DNA of 64,000 bases from Franzmannia qiaohouensis (GTDB taxonomy: Bacteria > Pseudomonadota > Gammaproteobacteria > Pseudomonadales > Halomonadaceae): the NCBI RefSeq assembly GCF_031451695.1, contig NZ_JARWAM010000006.1, positions 186,001-250,000 of the forward strand. Direction: 5' to 3'. The notes under the pieces are model-generated. The model made no database searches, had not been told where the DNA came from, and saw only the letters and a program-made list of their open reading frames with translations. This document shows, one piece after another, positions 46,791 to 54,490 of the stretch. The translations under genes and the position numbers were made by a program. Positions within the stretch are counted from its first letter, which is position 1, and each line of letters begins with the position of its first letter.

Positions 46791-46793
46791 TCC

Positions 46794-47621
46794 ATGTCCA
46801 TGCAACGGCGTCTTCGCTTACTGACCGTGCGCGGCCTCTCCTGCCTGCTTCCGGGCTACTTCGGCACGCTGGGCGCTCGCGCCTTCATGCGCCCCCGCCT
46901 CTCCAGGCGCCACCACCGCTGGAACAGTGCCTTCGCGGCAAGCACGCCGGTCATGGTCGACATCGATGAGGTACGGGTGCCGGTATGGCGCTTGGGAAGC
47001 GGCTCGCCTGTGCTGCTGGTGCACGGCTGGGAGCAGGATCACGATGCGCTGGGCGGCTTCGTGCAACCGCTGCTGGATGCCGGCTACTCGGTGGTGGCCT
47101 TCGACCTGCCGGCACACGGCGCCGCCACCGGCAAGCAGGCCCCGCTTCCGCTCATGGCGCGAGCCATCGCCGCGGTTGTCGAGTCAGTCGGCCCCTTGCA
47201 TGGCGTGGTCGCCCATTCGGTCGGCGGAGCGATGACGGTGCTCGCCGCGCGAGATTTCGGCCTGCAGACGGGCAAGGCGGTCTTGATCGGCGCGCCGAGT
47301 GGAGCCCGCGCCTATGCGCTGGCCCAGGGGCGGCGTCAGGGGCTGTCGCGGCGGGCGCTAGCGAGGATGGAAGCGCGTATCTCCGCGGCACTGGATGAAC
47401 CGCTGGCGCATTACCGGGTGGACCTCAGCCTTCAGGAACTGAAGCTGAACGCCCTCTTGATCCACGCCAGGAACGATTCCGTGGTGCCGTTTGCTGACGC
47501 CAGGGCCAACGCCACGGCCGGCAACACAGCGTCCCTATGGCGGGAGGACGGTGGCCACAACCGCCTGCTCGGGGACACCACGGTGATCCGTGAGGCCGTG
47601 GATTTTCTGGGCCAGGCGTAA
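46794..47621 (+). CDS. Alpha/beta-fold hydrolase
   Basis: A 275-residue alpha/beta hydrolase: oxyanion-hole region VLLVHGWEQDHDALGGF, nucleophile elbow VVAHSVGGAMTVLAA (Ser in H-S-V-G-G), acid in LLIHARNDSVVPFADA and the catalytic His in EDGGHNRLL. The substrate is probably a small ester. It follows a MarR gene and a matching operator and is likely induced with it. Confidence 0.88.
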   Translation: MSMQRRLRLLTVRGLSCLLPGYFGTLGARAFMRPRLSRRHHRWNSAFAASTPVMVDIDEVRVPVWRLGSGSPVLLVHGWEQDHDALGGFVQPLLDAGYSVVAFDLPAHGAATGKQAPLPLMARAIAAVVESVGPLHGVVAHSVGGAMTVLAARDFGLQTGKAVLIGAPSGARAYALAQGRRQGLSRRALARMEARISAALDEPLAHYRVDLSLQELKLNALLIHARNDSVVPFADARANATAGNTASLWREDGGHNRLLGDTTVIREAVDFLGQA

Positions 47622-48514
47622 CGGCTGGGACTACGCCAGCGCCAGCTCATCGATTAGTGCCGCCAGGCGCTGCCGCGCCTCGCCGTCCACCGCCTTGAGC
47701 GGCCGCGGCAGACACGGCGACTCGACCAGCCCCTGCAGCTCGGCCGCGGCCGCGGTCACGCGCAGGCTGCCGCCGGTTTCGCTAAACAGCTGCCACAAAG
47801 GCCGCAACCGCTCGACCAGCCGGGTCGCCTCCTCGGCATCGCCGGCCTGGGCGGCGCGGGTGATCACCAGCATGGTTTTGGGGAAGGTTCCACCAATCGC
47901 CGAGTACCACACCTCGCAGCCGGCATTCAGCCCCAGCGCGGCGAAGGCATCGCCACTGACGCCAATCGTCACATCGGAGGGAATCAGCGCCCGCAGCCGC
48001 GCCACGCGGGCCTTGGCCTCGGCAGGGTCGTTCGGCACGCCAGGGATCTTGATCGACGCAACGTTGGGCAGATGCGCGATCTCCCCATGCAGCTCATCGC
48101 TGAAGGTGAAGTGCGTGGTGCCGGGATTGTCGTAGACGCACAGCGGCACCGACAGCGCCCGCGTCACGTCCTCGAACAGCCCGTACACCTCCTCGGGCGA
48201 CAGCCGCTGGTACGACACCGGCGCCAACATCACCGCGCTGGCCCCGGCCTGCTGGGCCTCTTCCGCCAGCGTGAGGACATCGCGTGTGCGCACGGCACCG
48301 ATACCCACCATCACCGGGGTATCGCCGGCGTGCTGCACCGCCAGCTGGGCGACACGCGCACGCTCCGCCACCGACAGATAGGCATAGTTACCGGTGGAGC
48401 CCAGCGCCCCAATCGAATCGACCCCAGCCGCCACCAGGCGCTCGACCAGCCGAACGAAAGCCGCCTCGTCGATACCGCTGGCATTCAGAGGGGTCAGGGG
48501 AAAGGCGCTCAAGC
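47621..48514 (-). repeat. 894-bp direct repeat, copy 1 (dapA-like)
   Basis: Aligns without gaps to 49691-50584 (constant offset 2070), with only scattered mismatches (seven amino-acid changes). It covers almost the whole dapA-like gene. The right border falls 4 codons into the gene, where copy 1 joins the ccdB region. Confidence 0.95.
47631..48512 (-). CDS. Dihydrodipicolinate synthase family protein, 5'-truncated copy
   Basis: Copy 1 of a DapA/NAL-superfamily aldolase. It has GSTGNYAYLS (substrate loop), VYDNPGTT (Tyr) and VASIKIPGVP (Schiff-base Lys). Compared with copy 2 it has lost the first four codons (M-F-T-G) and its native ribosome site. Translation would need the TTG at 48512 or an ATG further upstream at 48614 that lies within ccdB on the same strand. 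All catalytic residues remain, so it may be expressed from the ccdAB transcript or be silent. Substrate uncertain; a KDG aldolase- or NAL-like reaction is as likely as DapA. Confidence 0.7.
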   Translation of the reverse strand: MSAFPLTPLNASGIDEAAFVRLVERLVAAGVDSIGALGSTGNYAYLSVAERARVAQLAVQHAGDTPVMVGIGAVRTRDVLTLAEEAQQAGASAVMLAPVSYQRLSPEEVYGLFEDVTRALSVPLCVYDNPGTTHFTFSDELHGEIAHLPNVASIKIPGVPNDPAEAKARVARLRALIPSDVTIGVSGDAFAALGLNAGCEVWYSAIGGTFPKTMLVITRAAQAGDAEEATRLVERLRPLWQLFSETGGSLRVTAAAAELQGLVESPCLPRPLKAVDGEARQRLAALIDELALA

Positions 48515-48525
48515 ACTTTTTTGCA

Positions 48526-48825
48526 TCAAAAGCCCAAAAACAGCATGTCCAACGCCGCGGAGATTTCATCTTGCTGCTCAGCAAGACTACCAACGCAGGA
48601 ACGCAATTCGCCATCGGGCACAGCAGCCATGAACTGAGTGACCATGACTAGCTCCTGCCCCTCAATGCTAAATACAGGATTCAGCCGCTGGGCTGGGAAT
48701 GGTGCGGAGGAACTGGGTAACAGTGGCACGACAACCCGGGTGTTCAAGCCACTAAGAATATCTGACTGAACATCCAGCAGATAACCGGACCCAGCCCCAT
48801 TTTCGAAGATGTCGAAACGGGCCAT
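48526..48825 (-). CDS. ccdB: CcdB family toxin
   Basis: A 99-residue CcdB-like toxin: MARFDIFENGAGSGYLLDVQSDILSGLNTRVVVPLLP and the C-terminal half VFSIEGQELVMVTQFMAAVP. CcdB of plasmid F poisons DNA gyrase with its last residues (W-G-I); this one ends LFLGF, so the Trp is absent, as in many chromosomal homologues. ATG 48825 overlaps the ccdA stop by one base (TGATG), indicating coupled translation. The gene's 3' end borders the truncated dapA-like copy. Confidence 0.92.
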   Translation of the reverse strand: MARFDIFENGAGSGYLLDVQSDILSGLNTRVVVPLLPSSSAPFPAQRLNPVFSIEGQELVMVTQFMAAVPDGELRSCVGSLAEQQDEISAALDMLFLGF

Positions 48826-49070
48826 CAGAACTGACGGTGCCGTGCGAGCGGCAAACCGTTAGCTTCAACGTAGGCGTTCGAGCTTGCCAGTGCTTTGGCA
48901 TTTTCTTTCAGCCACTTCTCCTGCTTGTGCAGCTTCACAGCCTCCCCGATCCCCGCCTCAGCAGAACGAGAGATATTGATTCCCAAGGCTTTTGCCTCAT
49001 TGAGAAGAGCACTATCAAGCGATAGATTCGTTGGCCTTCGGGCAGATTTGGTAGCTTCAGCAGCATGCAT
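48825..49070 (-). CDS. ccdA: CcdA family antitoxin
   Basis: An 81-residue antitoxin with an N-terminal ribbon-helix-helix (RRPTNLSLDSALLNEAKALGINISRSAEAGI) that binds the operator, and a C-terminal toxin-binding tail (KEKWLKEN-like: QEKWLKENAKALASSNAYVEANGLPLARHRQF). Order and one-base overlap with ccdB are as in the F-plasmid operon. A promoter with a matching dyad lies at 49101-49129. Confidence 0.92.
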   Translation of the reverse strand: MHAAEATKSARRPTNLSLDSALLNEAKALGINISRSAEAGIGEAVKLHKQEKWLKENAKALASSNAYVEANGLPLARHRQF

Positions 49071-49097
49071 GGTTCAATCCTCTCGCGGAACGATGCC

Positions 49098-49457
49098 TTA
49101 ATTATATGCGCATGATTTTTGCGCATCAAGATTGCGCCAAGGCAATGCCTGTTGGACTAAGCCGCCATTCGGGGCCATCAAGGCATTGAGCTGATGATCC
49201 ACGTCACCGGCCCGGGTAACCCAGTCGAGCTCGCCGGCAGTGGCCGCCCAGCGCAGGGCGCTGACCGTGTGTCCACCATAGTGGCGCGACAGCGCCAGCG
49301 CCGGTAACAGGTAATGCCTACGCGCTCCATGCCAGCGGCCATCGTCGCCCAAGGCGAAGGTGCGTAGCGCCTGCCAGGCGCTCTGGAACAGCAATCGGTG
49401 GATAACCTCGGGATGCAGTTGAACCCAGCCGTTGAGGCGGTAGGGCAGCGTGAACAT
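49098..49457 (-). mobile_element. IS91-family transposase remnant
   Basis: A 119-codon frame whose residues 1-105 match a Y2-type IS91 transposase: FTLPYRLNGWVQLHPEVIHRLLFQSAWQALRTF, then GDDGRWHGARRHYLLPALALSRHYGGHTVSALRWAATAGEL. The stretch that normally lies between RTF and the GDDGRW block (including the His-rich HTW/HLH metal-binding region) is missing, so there is an internal deletion. The last ~12 codons are only the ccdAB promoter. Identification is from memory of the family. Confidence 0.7.
49101..49129 (-). promoter_or_regulatory. ccdAB promoter and operator
   Basis: On the minus strand TTGATG (49129-49124), a 17-bp spacer and TATAAT (49106-49101). An inverted repeat ATGCGC-N9-GCGCAT (49106-49126) fills the spacer and is the likely CcdA binding site for autoregulation. 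Confidence 0.75.
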
Positions 49458-49478
49458 GACATGGTAGGAGCGTACCGG

Positions 49479-49642
49479 TTAACCCCGGAGTTCGAGGTCT
49501 TCCTGGATCACCTCTGGATGGCGAAATGCAATCTCAATCAGCGCCTTTGCAGGCCCTGAAGGCTTGCGCCGCCCCTGCTTCCATTCCTGCAATGTGCGTG
49601 GAGAAATGTGCAGGACTTCCGCATACTGCAACTGTGTCAGGC
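49479..49642 (-). pseudogene. C-terminal remnant of an XRE/HigA-like antitoxin gene
   Basis: A minus-strand frame with no start codon encodes LTQLQYAEVLHISPRTLQEWKQGRRKPSGPAKALIEIAFRHPEV and stops at 49479. This is the HTH and tail of HigA/NadS-type antitoxins, lacking its N-terminal part. It was joined to IS91-like sequence at its 5' side. Confidence 0.7.
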
Positions 49643-49690
49643 CAGTTTTCGGTTGGCCAGAAAGCCGTAGTGACGGACCCGCATCAGCCC
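49643..49690 (-). mobile_element. IS91-family transposase C-terminal fragment
   Basis: Minus-strand frame reading G-L-M-R-V-R-H-Y-G-F-L-A-N-R, the conserved block near the end of IS91-type transposases. It abuts the border of the second dapA-like repeat (49691) exactly, which implicates the element in the duplication. Confidence 0.65.
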
Positions 49691-50584
49691 ACGGTTGGGA
49701 CTACGCCAACGCCAGCTCATCGATCAGTGCCGCCAGGCGCTGCCGCGCCTCGCCGTCCACCGCCTTGAGCGGCCGCGGCAGACACGGCGACTCGACCAGC
49801 CCCTGCAGCTCGGCCGCGGCCGCGGTCACGCGCAGGCTGCCGCCGGTTTCGCTAAACAGCTGCCACAAAGGCCGCAGCCTCTCGACCAGCCGGGTCGCCT
49901 CCTCGGCATCCCCGGCCTGGGCGGCGCGGGTGATCGCCAGCATGGTCTTGGGAAAGGTCCCGCCAATCGCCGAGTACCACACCTCGCAGCCCGCATTCAG
50001 CCCCAGCGCGGCAAAGGCATCGCCACTGACGCCAATCGTCACATGGGCGGGGATCAACGCCCGCAGTCGCGCCACGCGGGCCTTGGCCTCGGCGGGGTCG
50101 TTCGGCACGCCAGGGATCTTGATCGACGCCACGTTGGGCAGATGCGCGATCCCCCCATGCAGCTCATCGCTGAAGGTGAAATGCGTGGTGCCGGGATTGT
50201 CGTAGACGCACAGCGGCACCGACAGCGACCGCGTCACGTCCTCGAACAGCCCGTACACCTCCTCGGGCGACAGCCGCTGATACGACACCGGCGCCAGCAT
50301 CACCGCACTCGCCCCGGCCTGTTGAGCATCTTCCGCCAGCGTGAGCACATCGCGGGTACGCACGGCCCCGATACCCACCATCACCGGGGTATCGCCGGCA
50401 TGCTGCACCGCCAGCTGGGCGACGCGCGCACGCTCCGCCACCGACAGATAGGCGTAATTACCGGTAGAGCCCAGCGCCCCAATCGAATCGACCCCAGATG
50501 CCACCAGGCGCTCGACCAGCCGAACGAAAGCCGCCTCGTCGATACCGCTGGCATTCAGAGGGGTCAGGGGAAAGGCGCTCAAGC
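49691..50584 (-). repeat. 894-bp direct repeat, copy 2 (dapA-like)
   Basis: Second copy of 47621-48514. Homology ends at 50584; the intact gene continues 10 bp further to its ATG at 50594. Confidence 0.95.
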
Positions 50585-50594
50585 CAGTGAACAT
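49701..50594 (-). CDS. Dihydrodipicolinate synthase family protein
   Basis: A 297-residue TIM-barrel aldolase of the DapA/N-acetylneuraminate lyase superfamily: FPLTPLNASGIDEAAFVRLVERL, IGALGSTGNYAYLS, catalytic Tyr in CVYDNPGTT and Lys in SIKIPG. It is the intact, presumably original gene with its own ATG. Compared with E. coli DapA the GTTGE loop reads GSTGN, so the substrate may not be pyruvate plus aspartate semialdehyde. It differs from copy 1 by seven residues in the shared part. Confidence 0.88.
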   Translation of the reverse strand: MFTGLSAFPLTPLNASGIDEAAFVRLVERLVASGVDSIGALGSTGNYAYLSVAERARVAQLAVQHAGDTPVMVGIGAVRTRDVLTLAEDAQQAGASAVMLAPVSYQRLSPEEVYGLFEDVTRSLSVPLCVYDNPGTTHFTFSDELHGGIAHLPNVASIKIPGVPNDPAEAKARVARLRALIPAHVTIGVSGDAFAALGLNAGCEVWYSAIGGTFPKTMLAITRAAQAGDAEEATRLVERLRPLWQLFSETGGSLRVTAAAAELQGLVESPCLPRPLKAVDGEARQRLAALIDELALA

Positions 50595-50653
50595 GGTCGG
50601 TGCTCCCAGGTAGTGGTAGGAAAACGCTCAAGGGGCCAAGGGATGCGTTAAGC

Positions 50654-51100
50654 CTACCATGACAGTCGCTTGGTAAATCGGATCTGCCCATCCTCGAGGT
50701 GGCCGCTATCGACCCAGCCCAGGTGCCGATAGAAGCCAGGCGCACGAAAGCGCTCCTCCTCCCCGGTAGACAGCCACGCCTCCTTGACCCCGGCTCGCCG
50801 CAAGCCCTCCTCCGCCGCTGCCATCAGCGCACCGCCAACGCCCTGACCATGGCACCCAGGCCGCACAAAGCAGGCGAAGACATACCCCTCGGAGATCTGC
50901 GCCATCGAGAACCCCACGGGCTGGCCGCCGATCTCGGCGATGGTGGTCACATAGTCGCCGCTGGCCACCATCTCCCCAACGCTCTCGACGGTGATCCCCA
51001 ACCCCGCCAGCTCATCCCGGGACTGGTGATTCTCGGTGACCGAGCAGCGGATATCGAACAGGGTCTCAACGTCATCGACGCTGGCATCGCGTAGCATCAT
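50654..51100 (-). CDS. GNAT family acetyltransferase
   Basis: A 148-residue acetyltransferase: MMLRDASVDDVETLFDIRCSV at the start, the acetyl-CoA loop in FVRPGCHGQGVGGALMAAAEEGLRRAG (Q/R-x2-G-x-G/A), and a C-terminal GFYRHLGW motif. ATG 51100 was chosen as the family start (in-frame ATG at 51097 also possible). Substrate unknown. Confidence 0.86.
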   Translation of the reverse strand: MMLRDASVDDVETLFDIRCSVTENHQSRDELAGLGITVESVGEMVASGDYVTTIAEIGGQPVGFSMAQISEGYVFACFVRPGCHGQGVGGALMAAAEEGLRRAGVKEAWLSTGEEERFRAPGFYRHLGWVDSGHLEDGQIRFTKRLSW

Positions 51101-51141
51101 GTTTTTCTCAATAGCGGGCACCCAAACGGCCCCAGGCATTA

Positions 51142-52242
51142 CTACAGCCTCAGCAACAGCGCAACCAGCCATCCGCCGAACAGCACCGGCACCGACCAGA
51201 CATGGAATTCGCGCCACAGGCCGGGCTGATAGGCGAGACGCAGGGCAATCAGATTGGCCAGCGAACCGATCGCCAGACCGAACCCACCCACCGTCACTCC
51301 CCACGCCAGGGCCTGCCAGTCATCGGTAAACGAGGCCAGGAAGATAGCGGCGGGCACGTTGGACATGACCTGCGAGGTAAGCACCGCAGCGGTAAACACC
51401 TCCCCCGGCAGCTGCAGCAGGTGATGGGTGATGCCCTGCACCGCAGGCAACCCCGACAAGAGACTCATGTTGATGAACATCAGCGCGAACACCAGCAGCA
51501 GCAGCCAGTCCACCCCCAACAGCAGATGCCGCCGGTAAAACAGGTAGAGCACAATCAGCACGGCCGCCCCAACGGCCGCATAGCCCCAGTCGGCCATGAC
51601 CAGAAAAGGCACATACAGCAGCAGCGAGACCCAGAACAGCCGGCGGTCCCGGGGCACCGCGGCGGCCACACCGGACACCGAGATGCGCTGGCGGGGAAAG
51701 GCCAGCGGTACGGCGGCGATCAGCAGGGCGGTAAGCGCCAGGGCCAAGGGCGCCATCATCGCCGTGAACTCCAGGAACCCCGCACCAGAGGCCTGCCACA
51801 TGAAGAGATTCTGCGGATTGCCGATGGGGCTAAGCGCAGAGCCGGCATTGACCGCCAGCGCCTCGAAGATGATCAAGCGCCCCAGGGGAAGCTCCGCGAC
51901 ACGGCGAAGGCTGACGGTAAGCGGCACGACGATGAACAGCGCCACATCATTGGTGATAACGGCAGACAGGCCCGCAGAGAACAGAATCAGATAGACCGCC
52001 AGCAAGCGCTCACCCCGCACCCGCTGCAACAGCCAACTGCCCGCCAGGCTGAGATAACCACTCACCTCCAGACCCCGGCTCAGTACCATCAGCCCAGCCA
52101 AGGCCCCTACGGTCTTCCAGTCGACCCGCTCATACAGAGCCCAACCCGCATCGGGAGAAAGCCACCACAGCGGCACCAGCGCCGCCAGAAGCACCATGAA
52201 GAGAACATCTTGCACCACCCGGGACAGGGCATGACGGAACAT
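51142..52242 (-). CDS. SLC13-type anion permease
   Basis: A 366-residue inner-membrane protein of the ArsB/NhaD (ion transporter) superfamily with about ten hydrophobic segments. It has the two helix-break motifs, SAVITNDVALFIVVPLT and a second TSQVMSNVPAAIFLASF (N-x-P-x), and SALSPIGNPQNLFMW, all typical of SLC13-like permeases. Substrate unknown (anion such as citrate, sulfate or arsenite). It is the last gene before the integron-like array. Confidence 0.87.
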   Translation of the reverse strand: MFRHALSRVVQDVLFMVLLAALVPLWWLSPDAGWALYERVDWKTVGALAGLMVLSRGLEVSGYLSLAGSWLLQRVRGERLLAVYLILFSAGLSAVITNDVALFIVVPLTVSLRRVAELPLGRLIIFEALAVNAGSALSPIGNPQNLFMWQASGAGFLEFTAMMAPLALALTALLIAAVPLAFPRQRISVSGVAAAVPRDRRLFWVSLLLYVPFLVMADWGYAAVGAAVLIVLYLFYRRHLLLGVDWLLLLVFALMFINMSLLSGLPAVQGITHHLLQLPGEVFTAAVLTSQVMSNVPAAIFLASFTDDWQALAWGVTVGGFGLAIGSLANLIALRLAYQPGLWREFHVWSVPVLFGGWLVALLLRL

Positions 52243-52381
52243 TGAAATGGGGGCCTTTTAGCCGTGGAGCGAATCTGCGAAGGATACCATCAACGCTCCC
52301 CAAGCCACGCTACCACGCCATGAACGTAAGATGACCGAAGAGAGCCCCCTCCTGCATATGGCCGCCATGCGATACCTAGCC

Positions 52382-52900
52382 TTAGCCGCTTTCTTGACCG
52401 GTAGCCGTGACTTCTTCTCGATACATCTTGAAACCACGCGCCAAATAGTTAGCCAATGCATTCGGATGGTCCAACGTACAAGTGTGAACCCACACTCTCT
52501 GGGTACCGGACCAATCCCATGCAGACTTGATGGCATGGCTTAACAGCGGCCCACCAAAGCCCTTGCCAATAGCACCGGGGGCCAAACCGAAGTACAGGAT
52601 CTCGGTATTGACTCCATCTGGCCGGTACAGCTCATAATACCCAGCGATACTCCCACGGTAATAGGCCACCCAAGTACGATGACAGTCGCTTTCTACTAGC
52701 GCTCGCCATTGATCATCAACCCAACTATCGCGATCTCCCCATTCCCAATCGGAACCAACAAGCTGATATAGAAACCTATTCAACTGATACTGTGGCTCCT
52801 CGCACTCCACAACGGATAGAGTGTCGGGAAGTGGCTTAGAGTGGAGCTCATGTACAGATTTCATCTCTAGGAAGAAGGTTTTTACATCGCTTGCGATCAT
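52382..52900 (-). CDS. GNAT family acetyltransferase (integron cassette)
   Basis: A 172-residue acetyltransferase. TWVAYYRGSIAGYYELY is the central beta strand pair, ILYFGLAPGAIGKGFGGPLLSHAIKSAW the acetyl-CoA loop (G-K-G-F-G-G), and HPNALANYLARGFKMYRE the C-terminal motif. Codon use is less GC-rich than the genes to its left. It is the most distal cassette of the array, preceded (upstream) by attC at 52923-53020; no attC can be seen after its stop. Acetyltransferases are frequent integron cargo; the substrate is unknown. Confidence 0.82.
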   Translation of the reverse strand: MIASDVKTFFLEMKSVHELHSKPLPDTLSVVECEEPQYQLNRFLYQLVGSDWEWGDRDSWVDDQWRALVESDCHRTWVAYYRGSIAGYYELYRPDGVNTEILYFGLAPGAIGKGFGGPLLSHAIKSAWDWSGTQRVWVHTCTLDHPNALANYLARGFKMYREEVTATGQESG

Positions 52901-52922
52901 TCTATAGCCTCGAACGAAAAAT

Positions 52923-53020
52923 TATAACGCTCAGCTCTGCACCGGAGGAAGTCCAGAAGTTATTGATGCGTGTCCACTGGAGTGGGGAAGTCCAGCTGCG
53001 ACATAATTGACTTGTTATAC
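52923..53020 (-). repeat. attC site H (integron)
   Basis: 98-bp imperfect palindrome. On the minus (gene) strand it begins GTATAACAAGTCA and ends GAGCGTTATA; outer boxes pair. It also contains a direct GGAAGTCCAG repeat. Belongs to the 53023-53508 cassette. Confidence 0.8.
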
Positions 53021-53022
53021 GT

Positions 53023-53508
53023 CTATTCACCAGACCTTCTAACAACCGAAAAATAGAAAATGGCGAGCACTAATATAAATACTAACGGATTTTCGTCGAT
53101 CAGACTGAATTGCTTAGAAGCCAATTCAACAACTATTTGAAAACAATAAGCTAATATGCCAAAAACAACCATTACTAGCAAAGTTCTAAGTACTTGATGG
53201 ATACCTCGAAGCTCCAAAAGCAGTTGCATCTCTAAAGGGTCTTTCTCTTTATCAGAAATATTATCTACAAGATTCTTGGTCGGTGAAACTAAGGACAGCA
53301 CTGCTCCAATGACTGAAGCACTGGCAACGCCAGCTGTTGGATCACCAAGTGCGAGCGCAGCTAACCCTGCTGCTACACTCCCTCCAGCAGTTAAAAAATT
53401 CAGCCATCCCGACTTCTTGATTTTCTTCTTAGCGATGGGCTCGATGGAGTACTTCTCAATATCGTCCCCTGGATCATCCTTTTTCCAAAATTTCCAACGT
53501 AGAGGCAT
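53023..53508 (-). CDS. Small membrane protein of unknown function (cassette)
   Basis: A 161-residue protein with a basic, Lys/Asp-rich N-terminus (WKFWKKDDPGDDIEK), a hydrophobic stretch at about residues 34-73 (LTAGGSVAAGLAALALG and SASVIGAVLSLV), a short charged loop, and two C-terminal membrane helices (LLVMVVFGILAYCFQIVVEL and NPLVFILVLAIFYFSVV). No family recognised. It is a separate cassette between attC H and the collapsed attC G. Low-GC codon use. Confidence 0.7.
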   Translation of the reverse strand: MPLRWKFWKKDDPGDDIEKYSIEPIAKKKIKKSGWLNFLTAGGSVAAGLAALALGDPTAGVASASVIGAVLSLVSPTKNLVDNISDKEKDPLEMQLLLELRGIHQVLRTLLVMVVFGILAYCFQIVVELASKQFSLIDENPLVFILVLAIFYFSVVRRSGE

Positions 53509-53534
53509 GTTACTATCTCCTGAGCTGTTTAGAC

Positions 53535-53554
53535 GTATAACGCCTGAGTTAGAG
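53535..53554 (-). repeat. Collapsed attC site G
   Basis: Only the outer boxes remain: GTATAAC-GCCTGA-GTTAGAG (plus strand), 20 bp with no stem between them. It lies where a full attC would be expected, between the stop of the 53557 gene and the start of the 53508 gene. Confidence 0.6.
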
Positions 53555-53556
53555 CG

Positions 53557-54408
53557 CTACTCGTAGAAGCTATCAGTATTGACATTTAGACTCTCAACCG
53601 ATGCGAACTCTCCTAGCGGCGCTTTCATTTTGACAAGAATTGAAGCTCTGAACGGAAATGAGTCGGACGTCACTACTCCCATGTCTCGTTTCACATCTCC
53701 GTCGGACCCGTACTGCAACCCCACTTCTACTGTTCCCTCGACAGACACTAAAACGGACGTTGATCGAATGTCTTCGACCCAGACCTCTTCTATCCAATGG
53801 CCGTCAGTCCACCCGTGGGTTGCTATTTCATCAATTTCATCGATGCCGTCTGAAACTATTCTATCGATCAAATGCTGGTCAACGTGCTCCATTAACGAGT
53901 CCCTGACAGAGCGCCTACAGTCGAAGACTTGTTCAACATAACTAGTCGCAGCATCGAGACAGTCTTCTGTAAGTTTTCTCGCTTCCACATCCGAGACATT
54001 AAAGGTGTCGGGCCCAATGTGAGTGTATTTGCTGAGGACATTCTGAGCTTCAACCAAGTTTTTCAGAACATCATCAACTTCCACAATACCGAGTTTTTTC
54101 TTAAGAAACTGATCAGACAAACCACCCTGAATCGCATACTTCGCTCTGTGAGAACGAGTTATCCCACCAGTCGCACTTTTTTCGGGCTTGAACCACGGGC
54201 ACTTCTTGACCTCCTCGGCGGGCGCCGCTTCATGAAGAATGTGGCGCAAGAACTCCCTCAGCGAATACGCGAAGTTGTTGAATCTCAGCGCCCCTCGAAC
54301 CTCAAGATTGTCGAAAGCGGCCGTCAGCAGATCTGACTGGAACGCAGACTGTGAACCGCGGGCGATTCTGTGTTCGTAGGCCTTGCGAAGTGCAGCGAAC
54401 TTTGCCAT
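53557..54408 (-). CDS. Unknown protein, possibly pPIWI-associated nuclease-like (cassette)
   Basis: A 283-residue protein. The N-terminal part is helical (FNNFAYSLREFLRHILHE), followed by VKKCPWFKPEKSATGGITRSHRAKYAIQGGLSDQFLKKKLGI, which reminds me of proteins annotated as predicted pPIWI-associating nucleases. The C-terminal ~90 residues look like beta strands. No catalytic residues can be assigned with confidence, so the family link is tentative. It is a single-gene cassette between attC F and the collapsed site G. Confidence 0.55.
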   Translation of the reverse strand: MAKFAALRKAYEHRIARGSQSAFQSDLLTAAFDNLEVRGALRFNNFAYSLREFLRHILHEAAPAEEVKKCPWFKPEKSATGGITRSHRAKYAIQGGLSDQFLKKKLGIVEVDDVLKNLVEAQNVLSKYTHIGPDTFNVSDVEARKLTEDCLDAATSYVEQVFDCRRSVRDSLMEHVDQHLIDRIVSDGIDEIDEIATHGWTDGHWIEEVWVEDIRSTSVLVSVEGTVEVGLQYGSDGDVKRDMGVVTSDSFPFRASILVKMKAPLGEFASVESLNVNTDSFYE

Positions 54409-54412
54409 AGCG

Positions 54413-54490
54413 CTCTAACGCCCGGTGCAGCGGGCAAATTGGAGCGAGCAATGAGCGGAAATTTGATCCGCCTGCCGCCACTTGTTATAC
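54413..54490 (-). repeat. attC site F
   Basis: 78-bp imperfect palindrome. On the gene strand it begins GTATAACAAGTGG and ends GGGCGTTAGA. The stop codon of the ART-like gene lies inside its first box, as is common in cassettes. Confidence 0.88.

Noticed and set aside
50458..50745. 95-codon minus-strand frame over the start of the dapA-like gene
   Set aside because: Out-of-frame with the well-supported dapA-like and GNAT genes; no family resemblance.
52246..52381. Search for an attC after the last cassette gene (GNAT)
   Set aside because: No paired boxes found. The array border lies here, but its exact point is not visible.
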